DNA of 64,000 nt from Pseudomonas cuatrocienegasensis (GTDB lineage Bacteria > Pseudomonadota > Gammaproteobacteria > Pseudomonadales > Pseudomonadaceae), in assembly GCF_900110925.1 (NCBI RefSeq), contig NZ_FOFP01000022.1, forward strand, positions 1-64,000, in the 5' to 3' direction. The stretch's first letter is position 1; the number at the start of each line of letters is the position of its first letter. Of this stretch, positions 1 to 8,039 are shown one piece after another. A model generated the notes under the pieces. The model was not told the DNA's origin. It worked only from the letters and a program-made list of their open reading frames with translations, and made no database searches. The position numbers and the translations under genes were made by a program.

Positions 1-1
1 C

Positions 2-307
2 CACAGTGATCAGGGTAGCCAGTACGGCAGCAGAAGCTTCCGCCAGCGACTGTGGCGCTATCGGTTCAAACAGAGCATGAGCCGCCGCGGAAACTGCCAC
101 GACAACGCGCCAATGGAACGGTTGTTTCGCAGCTTGAAAACAGAATGGGTGCCGAGTGTGGGTTACATGAGCGCTGCGCTCGCACAGCAAGATATCGGAC
201 GGTTTTTAATGCAACGGTACAACTGGCAACGGCCACATCAATTCAATGGCGGACTCCCGCCTGCCGTGGCGGAAGAAAAACTTAACGCAGTGTCCGGGAT
301 TAGTTGA
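2..307 (+). CDS. IS3-family transposase OrfB, C-terminal fragment (5' end outside window)
   Basis: This is the C-terminal part of a DDE transposase of the IS3 family. The reading frame is open from the first bases of the window and shows HSDQGSQYGS, the block around the second catalytic Asp. It is followed by the typical MSRRGNCHDNAPMERLFRSL segment, which carries the catalytic Glu, and ends with YNWQRPH, the usual integrase-core C-terminus. Only about 101 residues are visible because the window starts inside the gene. The frame looks intact up to its TGA stop, so the truncation is due to the window edge, not visible decay. Exact IS identity cannot be determined from this piece. Confidence 0.9.
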   Translation, partial: HSDQGSQYGSRSFRQRLWRYRFKQSMSRRGNCHDNAPMERLFRSLKTEWVPSVGYMSAALAQQDIGRFLMQRYNWQRPHQFNGGLPPAVAEEKLNAVSGIS

Positions 308-315
308 CCACTACA
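291..315 (+). repeat. Probable right terminal end of the IS3-family element
   Basis: The 25 bases after and around the transposase stop (starting tgtccggg, ending accactaca) sit where the terminal inverted repeat of an IS3-type element is expected. The left end lies outside the window, so the repeat cannot be paired here. The assignment rests on position and on resemblance to remembered IS3-family ends. Confidence 0.45.
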
Positions 316-339
316 GGTGGGCTAATCCGCTATTAACCC

Positions 340-371
340 GTAGCCTGGGTTGAGCGAAGCGATACCCGGGA
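340..371 (+). repeat. Short hairpin-forming repeat (gtagcc...acccggg type)
   Basis: A 32-base segment with imperfect arms cctgggt and acccggg around a gagcgaagc centre lies between the IS end and the NYN gene stop. Sequences of this kind recur between genes in several Pseudomonas genomes (from memory, not checked). A second inverted repeat, cgggagc/gctcccg at 368-389, overlaps the stop codon of the minus-strand NYN gene and may serve in termination. Confidence 0.4.
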
Positions 372-377
372 GCGCAC

Positions 378-1178
378 TCACGGCTCCCGTTTCACATTCC
401 GCGCATAAAAATCTTTCCCACCCGAGGTGCTACTCACCCGCGCCTGCAGTTCAAAGCGTTTGGGTTGTGCCTTGATCAGGTCGCTGAGTTTTTTGAAGCC
501 ATACAGGCGCGCGTCGAAGTCCGGGCGCAGTTTGCTGAGGTTGGAGCCGAGGGCGCCGAGGTGGACCCATTCGTCTTCGTCGTCGCCGATGTCGTCCAGC
601 ACTTTGGCAATGAACTCCAGCGGGACTTTGAGTTTTTTGCTCTCGGCCGGTGGCTTGGGCGCCTCCAGCGCTGGGGCAGGTTTGTCTCCGTTGCTGGGGT
701 GGTCTGCCTGCGGTTCAGGGCTGGCACGGAGGATTTCGGTGTAGATGAATTTGTCGCACGCTGAGACGAAGGCTTTGGGGGTTTTCTCTTCGCCGAAGCC
801 GTAGACGGTCAGCCCTTCCTCCCGTAACCGCGCCGCCAACCTCGTGAAGTCGCTGTCGCTGGATACCAGGCAGAAACCATCAAAACGCCGGGTGTAGAGC
901 AGGTCCATGGCGTCGATGATCAGTGAGCTGTCGGTGGCGTTTTTGCCGCGGGTGTAGGCGAATTGCTGGATGGGTTGGATGGAGTAGTCGAGCAGGACTT
1001 TTTTCCAGCTGCCCAGTTGTGGGCTGGTCCAGTCGCCGTAGATGCGTTTGACGCTGGCGATGCCGTATTTGGCGATTTCTTCGAACAGGCCTTCGACGAT
1101 GGCCGCTGGGGCGTTGTCGGCGTCGATGAGTACGGCGAGGTGTTTTTGCTGGCGCGGGGCTTGGGGTTTGCTGGCCAT
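378..1178 (-). CDS. NYN-domain (PIN-like) protein with C-terminal OST-HTH/LOTUS domain
   Basis: The 266-residue protein has an N-terminal NYN nuclease-like domain (about residues 12-150). Visible acidic motifs are LIDADNAP near the start, ATDSSLIIDAMD in the middle and LVSSDSDFTRL, which together match the conserved Asp set of this PIN-like fold. A proline-rich linker leads into a C-terminal winged-helix LOTUS/OST-HTH domain (about residues 185-262, with LGSNLSKLRPDFD). Such proteins are predicted RNA-binding or RNA-cleaving factors. No substrate is known for this one. The start ATG has an AAGGATG-type ribosome site. It appears monocistronic. Confidence 0.85.
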   Translation of the reverse strand: MASKPQAPRQQKHLAVLIDADNAPAAIVEGLFEEIAKYGIASVKRIYGDWTSPQLGSWKKVLLDYSIQPIQQFAYTRGKNATDSSLIIDAMDLLYTRRFDGFCLVSSDSDFTRLAARLREEGLTVYGFGEEKTPKAFVSACDKFIYTEILRASPEPQADHPSNGDKPAPALEAPKPPAESKKLKVPLEFIAKVLDDIGDDEDEWVHLGALGSNLSKLRPDFDARLYGFKKLSDLIKAQPKRFELQARVSSTSGGKDFYARNVKREP

Positions 1179-1287
1179 GGGTCATCCTTGAAGTCTCGTC
1201 TGGCGACGATACTGCGGATGCTGGCCCATGGCTACAGGCCGGTGGCGGCGCGCGGGGGGAGGCCGCGCGTGGGCGGGTGACGCCGGT

Positions 1288-1653
1288 TTAATTGCTGGCG
1301 CGGCAGGTCAGCTCGGCGTAGGGCTTGTCGGGGGCGTATTCGCCGGGCACGCGTTCGATCACCTGGGCGCCGGAGGCGACGCTGAAGATGGGGGTGGTGA
1401 CGCTGGTGCGGTCTTCGTCGGCTACCTGGAACTCGCAGGTGACGCTTTTATCGCTCTGGTTGATGACCTTGACCGCGCGCACGCCGACCATGTGGGTTTC
1501 GCCGCTGCCGGTGCTCAGGGGCACGCCCATGGGCTCGACGATGACGTCCAGGCCGTTGAGGTGGGCGATGATGTCGACTTGCTCGCTCGGAGTCTGGGCA
1601 AAGGCCAGGGGCGCGCAAAGCGCGAGGGCGCAGGCGAGGCGGAATCTGGGCAT
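1288..1653 (-). CDS. Small secreted/periplasmic protein of unknown function
   Basis: The frame is open further upstream, but the ATG at 1653 is preceded by a strong AAGGAGG and begins a clear signal peptide (MPRFRLACALALCAPLAFA), so this start was chosen, giving 121 residues. The mature part contains a conserved-looking GLDVIVEPMG block and two Cys residues (TCEFQV and LTCRASN) that could form a disulfide. I do not recognise a functional family. It lies on the opposite strand from the lipoprotein that follows, with the two starts facing away from each other. Confidence 0.75.
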   Translation of the reverse strand: MPRFRLACALALCAPLAFAQTPSEQVDIIAHLNGLDVIVEPMGVPLSTGSGETHMVGVRAVKVINQSDKSVTCEFQVADEDRTSVTTPIFSVASGAQVIERVPGEYAPDKPYAELTCRASN

Positions 1654-1789
1654 GGGAACCTCCTTAAGCATGAGCTGCATCTAGAAAGGCGCAATGCACC
1701 AGAGTTCGCCGGGTGCCGTGAAAAGTCGTTGCAAGGTGTTGGCGCGGCTATAGTGTTTGAACTCAGAGCGCAGGCCACGGCAGGTAAGG

Positions 1790-2527
1790 ATGACAGGACG
1801 CGAGACGAGCAGGTGGGCGTATCCGGCCGCGCTGCTGGTGTTGATGCTGTTGGCTGGCGGCTGCGCGCGGCACCAGAGCAATGCGGCTTTTGTGACCAAT
1901 ACAGCCTCGGCCAAGCCCAGCGAGTTTTTTCAGACGCCGTCGGACCGTCTGGCCACTCTGGCGATGCGCAACAACCTAAATGCGTTGTACCGGCTGATGG
2001 ACAAGCTCTACCAGCGCAACCCGCGCGAGTGGCGCAAAACCGGTCACGCCAACCGCAGCGAGGCCGCCCGCGCCGTACAACAGGCCATCGAGCAGGGGCA
2101 GCCGCTGGCTGGGCTGGCGGGGCGGGAGGACATTGCGGCGCTCAATTACGCCCTGGGGCCGGACTTTAGCGGGGACCGTGTAGGCGCCTTTATTTATGCC
2201 ATTGGCAGCATGCTGGTGACCGCCCATGGCGGGCGCACCGAGTTTTACCTGACGGACATGATCGATGCGCAGTTCGTGCACAACGCCGCGCGCAATATCG
2301 AGAAGGCTACCTGGATGCTGACCAGCCGGCGCGATGCCGGTGGCCAGCCGCTGCTGCTGTCCAACGAGATCAGCGAGCAGGCGCGTAACCTGAGTTTCGC
2401 CGTGGAGTTCGGCAAGATAGTCGCGCGCCTGGACCTGCTCACCGATGTGCTGGACGAACGCTACCGGCGTATTGGCGTGAGCTACGCCCAGGGTTTGCTG
2501 TTTATCAACTTTCTGCCGGTGCAATAA
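1790..2527 (+). CDS. Putative lipoprotein of unknown function
   Basis: The ATG at 1790 follows a GTAAGG ribosome site and gives a short N-region, a hydrophobic stretch and the lipobox LAGGC, so the mature protein probably starts at that Cys and is anchored in a membrane. The frame is open to an in-frame ATG at 1757, which would lengthen the N-region unnaturally. The rest (about 220 residues) is helix-rich with NLNALYRLMDKLYQRNP and a YAIGSMLVTAHGG segment. I recognise it only as a conserved-looking pseudomonad lipoprotein; no enzyme motif is visible. Confidence 0.8.
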   Translation: MTGRETSRWAYPAALLVLMLLAGGCARHQSNAAFVTNTASAKPSEFFQTPSDRLATLAMRNNLNALYRLMDKLYQRNPREWRKTGHANRSEAARAVQQAIEQGQPLAGLAGREDIAALNYALGPDFSGDRVGAFIYAIGSMLVTAHGGRTEFYLTDMIDAQFVHNAARNIEKATWMLTSRRDAGGQPLLLSNEISEQARNLSFAVEFGKIVARLDLLTDVLDERYRRIGVSYAQGLLFINFLPVQ

Positions 2528-2609
2528 GGGCTTCAGTCGTCGCGGGCTTGCCCCAAGGATGTGATTTTTACACTAGAGTGAAAGTCATCATCTGGCTCAG
2601 GCATTGAAC

Positions 2610-4793
2610 ATGAGCGACTACCCACGTCCGCTAAATGACGAAGCGCGCATCGGGGCGCTTGATGCCCTCGACCTGTTGGGCACGCCCCCGGAGCGGGAGT
2701 TCGAGCGCATCGTGCAGATGGCTTCGCGGATCTTCGACGTTCCCATTGCGCTGGTCTCGCTGGTGCATCGCGACCAGCAGTTTTTCAAGGCGCGTATCGG
2801 GCTCGATGTTAGGGAGACCAGCCGTGAGCTGTCGTTTTGTACCCACGCGATCATGGGCGAGGCACTGTTTATCGTGCCGGACGCTCTTGAGGATGAGCGC
2901 TTCAAAAATAATGCCCTGGTAACAGGTGCACCGCATATCCGCTTCTATGCGGGCATGCCGCTGCGTACGGCTGAAGGCCATGCCCTGGGCAGCTTGTGTT
3001 TGATTGATGACAAGCCGCGCCATGACTTTACCAGCCGCGAGCAACAGATACTCCGTGACCTGGCTGCGCTGGTGAACGAGCACATCGATCTGCGTCGCTT
3101 CGAGCGTGAAGGCGAGTCCAGCCGCAGCCGCTTCCGCCACATCGCCGCTACTTCACCGGATGGCATCATCTGCGCCAACAGCCAGAGCGTTATCACCTCC
3201 TGGAACACAGCCGCCGAGAGCCTGTTCGGCTACACCGCTCAGGAGGCGCTGGGGCAGCCGCTGGATCTGATCATTCCGCTGCCGATGCGCGCGCCCCATG
3301 CCGCAGGGTTTGGACGCGTCGCAGCGGGCGGCCCGCCGCGGCTCATCGGTGCGGCGATCAACCTCAGTGCGTTGCGCCGGGATGGCTCGCAGTTCCCCGT
3401 TGAGCTGTCGCTGTCGCAGTGGCACGAGGGCGGCGAGCGCTGTTTTGGCGCGATCATCCGCGACATCACCGTGCGTGCCGCAGCCGAGAAGCAGCTCAAG
3501 TACGCGGCGGAGCACGACCATCTGACCGGGCTTGCCAATCGCTCATTGCTCAAACAGCGCATTCAGCAGGTGTTGGCGGCGCATACCCCGGCGACCCTGT
3601 TGCTGATCGATCTGGATGGTTTCAAGGACGTCAACGATACCCTGGGCCACAGTGCCGGTGACTTTGTGCTGCAGGTGGTGGCCGCACGCCTGCGTCAGGC
3701 GGTGGCGGGGGAGTTTATGGTCAGCCGGCTCGGTGGTGACGAGTTTGTCGTGTTCGTCACTGGCACCACCGATCTGCTGCAGGCGCGCGCGCTGGGCCTG
3801 GAGCTGATCGCGATAATCGAAGAGCAGATCGAGTACGACGAACAGCCGATTTTTATCGGTGCCAGTGTGGGTATCGCGGCCAGTTCCGGGGCGATTGAAA
3901 GCGAGGAACAGTTGCTCGGCAATGCCGACCTGGCCCTTTATCAGGCCAAGTCCGATGGCCGCCATCTGGTGAATATCTTTACGCCCGAGTTGCGCCAGAC
4001 GGCCTCGCGCAAAGGCGCGATCAGTTCATCCATGCGCCAGGCCTGGGAGCGCCGCGAGTTCGAGCTGTACTACCAGCCGCAGATCAACCTGGCTGATGGC
4101 TCGTTGTGTGGGGCCGAGGCGCTGATCCGCTGGAACCACCCGACCCTGGGGGTTACCGCACCGGCGGTGTTCCTGCCGGTGCTCGAAGCTGGCTTGCTGG
4201 CGGTGCCGGTGGGCGAGTGGATTTTGCGCACCGCCTGCAGGCAGGCCGCACAGTGGCGGCAGATGGGCGTTGGGCATTTTCGCATGGGCGTAAACCTGTT
4301 CGCGGCGCAGTTCCGCGCCCGTGATTTCGCCGACATGGTCAAGGCCATCCTGGCCGAGTTCAACCTGCCGGCCAGCGCCCTGGAGCTGGAGATCACCGAG
4401 AACACCATCCTGCGTAACGAGCAGCGCATCATGCAGCCGCTGCAGCATCTGCGTGACCTGGGGGTGGGCATTGCCTTCGATGACTTCGGTACCGGTTTCG
4501 CGTCCCTGAGCCTGCTCAAGGATTACCCCGTGAGCCGGCTGAAGATCGACCGCTCCTTTGTCAGCGGCGCCGACCGCAGCTCGCGCGATGAGGCGATTAT
4601 CGAGGCGGTCACCCGACTGGCCGCCGGCTTCCATCTGGAGGTGATCGCCGAGGGGATCGAGACCCTGGAGCAGGCCGCGCTGATGCGCCGTTATGACTGT
4701 GGGGAAGGTCAGGGCTACCTGTATGGCCGGCCGATGACCGCCGATGACTTTGCCCGCCGTTACCTGTCTGGGCCGGCACTCGCCGCGCAGTAG
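2610..4793 (+). CDS. GAF-PAS-GGDEF-EAL c-di-GMP signalling protein
   Basis: This 727-residue protein probably makes and/or breaks c-di-GMP. An N-terminal GAF domain (about residues 20-165) is followed by a PAS domain (about 175-295, with ATSPDGIICANSQSVITSWN), a GGDEF domain with intact SRLGGDEFVVF, and an EAL domain with GAEALIRWNHP, ITENTIL and FDDFGTGFASL. Both catalytic signatures look intact, so bifunctionality or conditional use of one domain is possible. There are no transmembrane helices, so it should be cytoplasmic. The ATG at 2610 was preferred over an in-frame TTG two codons upstream. The ribosome site is weak. Confidence 0.9.
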   Translation: MSDYPRPLNDEARIGALDALDLLGTPPEREFERIVQMASRIFDVPIALVSLVHRDQQFFKARIGLDVRETSRELSFCTHAIMGEALFIVPDALEDERFKNNALVTGAPHIRFYAGMPLRTAEGHALGSLCLIDDKPRHDFTSREQQILRDLAALVNEHIDLRRFEREGESSRSRFRHIAATSPDGIICANSQSVITSWNTAAESLFGYTAQEALGQPLDLIIPLPMRAPHAAGFGRVAAGGPPRLIGAAINLSALRRDGSQFPVELSLSQWHEGGERCFGAIIRDITVRAAAEKQLKYAAEHDHLTGLANRSLLKQRIQQVLAAHTPATLLLIDLDGFKDVNDTLGHSAGDFVLQVVAARLRQAVAGEFMVSRLGGDEFVVFVTGTTDLLQARALGLELIAIIEEQIEYDEQPIFIGASVGIAASSGAIESEEQLLGNADLALYQAKSDGRHLVNIFTPELRQTASRKGAISSSMRQAWERREFELYYQPQINLADGSLCGAEALIRWNHPTLGVTAPAVFLPVLEAGLLAVPVGEWILRTACRQAAQWRQMGVGHFRMGVNLFAAQFRARDFADMVKAILAEFNLPASALELEITENTILRNEQRIMQPLQHLRDLGVGIAFDDFGTGFASLSLLKDYPVSRLKIDRSFVSGADRSSRDEAIIEAVTRLAAGFHLEVIAEGIETLEQAALMRRYDCGEGQGYLYGRPMTADDFARRYLSGPALAAQ

Positions 4794-4829
4794 CCTGGGC
4801 TATGCATCACGGGGTGGTGCATAGCCAGG
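4794..4829. terminator. Inverted repeat between convergent genes, probable bidirectional terminator
   Basis: A near-perfect hairpin (left arm from cctggg to catcac, right arm from gtggtg to ccagg, loop gggg) starts right after the stop of the GGDEF/EAL gene and precedes the stop of the convergent solute-binding protein gene. There is no clear U-tract. Confidence 0.6.
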
Positions 4830-4844
4830 CCGTGTGGGAGGGGC

Positions 4845-5603
4845 TTAGGGTACCCAGCGCTGTTCGATGTGTTGCAGGCTGCCATTGCGGCGTAAGCGCT
4901 CTAGCGCAGCGGCAAAGCGCTCGGCTTGGGCGGCATCCTGTTTGTCGAACGCGACGAAGCGTGACATCGCCACCAGGGGCGTGGGCAGGATGCGTACCTG
5001 TTCGAGGGCGCGCTGTTCCTTGATGAAGTAGAGCAACTGCACGCGGTCACCGACGATGATGTCGATGCGCCCGGCCAGCAGCATCGACACCAGTTGGCGC
5101 GGGTTCTGTGCACTGGTGTCGCGGGCCAGATCGGCCTTGTCGAAGGCCGCGTCATAGGCGTAACCCCGGACCTGCCCCATGACGTAGGGCTGTAGATCGT
5201 CGAACGTCCGCCAGTCGGTAATGGCGGTTTTCGCCGTGGTCATGAACACCGTGGAACCGCTGCGCAGGGGGCCGACCAGGGTGTATTGGGCGCGGCGTTC
5301 GGGCGTATCGGCAAACTGGAAGGCCATGACCACCTCACGCCGATCGAGCAAGCGCTTGACCCGCTGCCAGGGGTAGAGGCGCACCTGGGGCGTTACCCCG
5401 GCTTCCTTGAGTATGGCGCTGACCAACTCGACATCCAGGCCGTGAGGGATGTCGTCGTCCGGGTTGAGGTAGCTATACGGGGCAAACTGCTCGTCGCCGG
5501 CCACCTGCCAGGTATCGGCGATGGCTGGCGTCAGGTGCAGGGCAATAGCGAGGGCGAGGACGTGGCCGGCAAGGCGCAGGGCATGGGTACGGCAGCGCAG
5601 CAT
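4845..5603 (-). CDS. Periplasmic solute-binding protein (SBP_bac_3 family)
   Basis: This 252-residue secreted protein has a signal peptide (hydrophobic residues about 10-27, cleavage near PAIADT). It then shows the family pattern FAPYSYLNPDDDIPHGLDVELVSAILKE near the N-terminus and a typical GRIDIIVGD segment later. Family members bind polar amino acids or related small molecules in the periplasm. There is no adjacent permease or ATPase, so it may be an orphan binding protein or signalling receptor. The ATG has a GGAGAACC ribosome site. The ligand cannot be named from sequence. Confidence 0.85.
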   Translation of the reverse strand: MLRCRTHALRLAGHVLALAIALHLTPAIADTWQVAGDEQFAPYSYLNPDDDIPHGLDVELVSAILKEAGVTPQVRLYPWQRVKRLLDRREVVMAFQFADTPERRAQYTLVGPLRSGSTVFMTTAKTAITDWRTFDDLQPYVMGQVRGYAYDAAFDKADLARDTSAQNPRQLVSMLLAGRIDIIVGDRVQLLYFIKEQRALEQVRILPTPLVAMSRFVAFDKQDAAQAERFAAALERLRRNGSLQHIEQRWVP

Positions 5604-5659
5604 GATGGTTCTCCGAGCGGATGCTCAGAGCGTAGTTCAGGCCCGACGCGTGTGTGGCT

Positions 5660-6004
5660 TCAGACTTTGCGCACGAACTCGGATTTGAGCTTCATGGCGC
5701 CGATGCCATCGATCTTGCAGTCGATATCGTGGTCGCCATCGACCAGGCGGATGCCTTTGACCTTGGTGCCAACCTTGACCACCAGCGAGGAGCCTTTGAC
5801 CTTGAGGTCCTTGATCACGGTGATGGTGTCGCCGTCCTGCAGCACGTTGCCGACCGAATCCTTGATCACCTTATCGCCTTCTGCGGCGCTGTCGGCGGCA
5901 GCCGTGGCCGACCACTCGTTGCCGCATTCCGGGCAGACGAGCTGGGCGCCGTCTTCGTAGGTGTAGGCGGAATTACAGGCGGGGCAGGGGGGCAAGGTGC
6001 TCAC
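5660..6004 (-). CDS. yjdM: YjdM/PhnA-like zinc-ribbon protein
   Basis: The protein has an N-terminal zinc ribbon (CPACNSAY then CPECGNEW) followed by a compact domain with DSVGNVLQDGDTITVIKDLKVKGSS and KVGTKVKGIRLVDGDHDIDCKIDG, which is the signature of the PhnA/YjdM family. The GTG start at 6004 follows a GAGGA site and gives 114 residues, the usual family length. The frame stays open upstream but with implausible sequence. Despite the old name 'alkylphosphonate utilisation operon protein', the biochemical role is not settled. Confidence 0.85.
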   Translation of the reverse strand: MSTLPPCPACNSAYTYEDGAQLVCPECGNEWSATAAADSAAEGDKVIKDSVGNVLQDGDTITVIKDLKVKGSSLVVKVGTKVKGIRLVDGDHDIDCKIDGIGAMKLKSEFVRKV

Positions 6005-6117
6005 GGCGCGGTCCTCAGGGTGGAAAAGGCGCGCATTGTATAGGGTTTTTAACCGGCTGTGTCTGCGCTGGCTGCTGCAGCCTGTGGAGCGAATTTTTTC
6101 GCGATCGCTGTTGGGCC

Positions 6118-6378
6118 CTAGCGTTTGTATTGCGTGGGGCAGTAGCCGCGATTGATGCCCGGGTGGCGCAGCGCCTGGTGCTTGGTGGTGCGCCCGGCCA
6201 TGCGTTGGCGCCATAGGCGAAAGCTGCTGGCGCGCAGCTGTTGCCGCATCAGGCGGATCACCGCTGCTTCATCGAGGCCGTACAGGCGTTCGATGGCCTC
6301 GAAGGGGGTGCGGTCTTCCCAGGCCATCTCGATGATGCGCGAGGTGTCGGCCGGGTTGAAGGTGGGCAGCAAAGGCAT
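6118..6378 (-). CDS. TIGR03643-type small conserved protein
   Basis: The 86-residue protein begins with FNPADTSRIIEMAWEDRTPFEAI and continues with YGLDEAAVIRLMR and a basic C-terminus, matching the small conserved family annotated TIGR03643/DUF2805. It looks like a helix-turn-helix-like fold at the N-terminus with a basic tail. The function is unknown. It lies about 110 bases upstream of the zinc-ribbon protein on the same strand. Confidence 0.75.
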   Translation of the reverse strand: MPLLPTFNPADTSRIIEMAWEDRTPFEAIERLYGLDEAAVIRLMRQQLRASSFRLWRQRMAGRTTKHQALRHPGINRGYCPTQYKR

Positions 6379-6523
6379 GGGGTGGCTCGCAGGTGACAGC
6401 GTGCGCCATCATAGCGGGCCTGGGCAGCGGATGCTGTGCGATTGCCTGAACTCGGTTGCACGCCTGTCGTTCCAACGGCTAATACGGGTGCCGTGGCGGC
6501 ACGACAGTTTTTATGGAGGCGAC

Positions 6524-7402
6524 ATGCTTTTTCCGCGAATGCGCGTGGGCTGGTTTACGGTCCTCAAGACCACGGTGCAGGACTTCATCGAAGATGAGTT
6601 GCCCACTTACGCGTCAGCGCTGGCGTTCCAGTTGTTCTTTTCGTTGTTCCCTTTTTTGCTGTTTCTGATCGCGCTGATCAGCGTGCTGGATATGCAGCCG
6701 TTCTTCGACTGGTTGCGCCAGCAGGCCGAACTGGTGATGCCGCAAGCCGCGCTGGACCTGGTCAACCCCGCCATCGATCAGTTGCAGACGCAGCAGGCCG
6801 GGCTGTTTTCCGTGGGGATTCTGGTGGCGCTGTGGACGGCATCTTCGGCGGTGCGCTCGGTGATGGATGCGACCAACAAGGCCTACGGCGTAAAGGAAGG
6901 CCGGCCGGCCTGGAAGCGTATTCCGCTGTCGCTGCTCTACACCCTGGCGATTGCCGCACTGCTGCTGACTGCTGCGGCCTTTATGGTGCTGGGGCCGCAG
7001 GTACTGGGCTGGCTGGCGCATTACATCGGTATCGAGCAGGCGGTTATCACGCTCTGGTCGTGGGTGCGTTGGCCGCTGATCGTGCTGCTGCTGATGGTCG
7101 CCGTGGCGGGGGTTTATTACGTCGCGCCGGATGTCGAGCAGGAGTTTCGCTTTATCACCCCCGGCTCGGTGCTGGCGGTGGTGGTGTGGATCGCGGCGTC
7201 CATTGGCTTTGGGTACTACGCGCAGAACTACGCCAACTACAACGCCACCTACGGCAGCATCGGCGCGATCATTATCTTCTTGCTGTACCTGTACATCTCT
7301 TCGGCGGTGCTGCTATTCGGCGCTGAGCTGAATGCGGTGATCGAGCACAGCTGCCGTGAGGGCAAGGACATGGGCGAGAAAGTCGCCCAGCCGGCGGATT
7401 AA
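6524..7402 (+). CDS. YihY/virulence factor BrkB family inner-membrane protein
   Basis: The 292-residue integral membrane protein has about six transmembrane helices and the family features YASALAFQLFFSLFPFLLF in the first helix and YNATYGSIGAIIIFLLYLY near the last. The ATG at 6524 follows a GGAGG-like site, and the frame is open far upstream without a better start. This family was once annotated as ribonuclease BN, a function now assigned to another protein; its true role, possibly transport, is unresolved. It ends 4 bases before the convergent lipoprotein gene. Confidence 0.88.
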   Translation: MLFPRMRVGWFTVLKTTVQDFIEDELPTYASALAFQLFFSLFPFLLFLIALISVLDMQPFFDWLRQQAELVMPQAALDLVNPAIDQLQTQQAGLFSVGILVALWTASSAVRSVMDATNKAYGVKEGRPAWKRIPLSLLYTLAIAALLLTAAAFMVLGPQVLGWLAHYIGIEQAVITLWSWVRWPLIVLLLMVAVAGVYYVAPDVEQEFRFITPGSVLAVVVWIAASIGFGYYAQNYANYNATYGSIGAIIIFLLYLYISSAVLLFGAELNAVIEHSCREGKDMGEKVAQPAD

Positions 7403-7406
7403 CTGT

Positions 7407-7880
7407 TCACGGCGCGCCCGCTGGCCAGTCCAGGGTGCCGCTGTCGCTGAAACGCACGGTGCCGAATAGGCCGCTGGCCAGCTTGCCGCGCACGACAAAG
7501 GGCACACTCTGCCCTGCCTGATAGGCAGACGCGCCCCAGGCCTGGCGCATGGCCGAGTAGGCCGAGATGGTCACCGGCACGCTGATCAGCGCCTCACCGA
7601 AACGCGGCACGCTGCCCTGCTGGTCGCTGACACCGCGGGCCAGGGGTTGGTCGTTGACGTCCAGCTGCAGGGCTACACCGTTGTAGTCGATGCTGCCTTC
7701 GTTGGGGTTCTGGATGCGCAGCTTGACCGCAAAGCGCACTTCCAGGCCTTCGCCGGGCAGTGGCTCCAGGCCGACCAGGTCGATGTGCAGTGGGTCGCGG
7801 TTGGCGAAGGTGCTGCACGCCGCCAGGCTGGCGAGCAGAGCGGCGGCGAGTAGCGGGCGAAGCAGGCGGGTCAGGGGCAT
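7407..7880 (-). CDS. LEA type 2 / WHy-domain lipoprotein
   Basis: The 157-residue precursor has a signal sequence ending in the lipobox LAAC, so it should be lipidated. The mature part resembles the WHy (water stress and hypersensitive response) beta-sandwich, with VRFAVKLRIQNPNEGSIDYNGVALQLDVN and a late SVPVTISAYS segment. Bacterial members are exported lipoproteins, sometimes linked to stress protection. No neighbour suggests a specific role here. Confidence 0.82.
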   Translation of the reverse strand: MPLTRLLRPLLAAALLASLAACSTFANRDPLHIDLVGLEPLPGEGLEVRFAVKLRIQNPNEGSIDYNGVALQLDVNDQPLARGVSDQQGSVPRFGEALISVPVTISAYSAMRQAWGASAYQAGQSVPFVVRGKLASGLFGTVRFSDSGTLDWPAGAP

Positions 7881-7988
7881 GGGCGCGTCCGTGGTCGAAA
7901 AGGCCGGCTGGCGTCGCTGCCCTGCAGGAATGCAGAACAGCGACGCGTTACCCAGCTAAGACCTCAACCCAGCGGCTTTGCTCCATCG

Positions 7989-8009
7989 GACGGCAGATTG
8001 CCTGCCGTC
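7989..8009 (-). terminator. Hairpin downstream of the TonB receptor gene
   Basis: Perfect 8-base arms (gacggcag and ctgccgtc) with a 5-base loop lie about 30 bases past the receptor stop on the minus strand. There is no U-tract, so termination is only possible. Confidence 0.4.
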
Positions 8010-8039
8010 ACTCGCGCTCTGTCTGTCGCTGAGCGCGCC

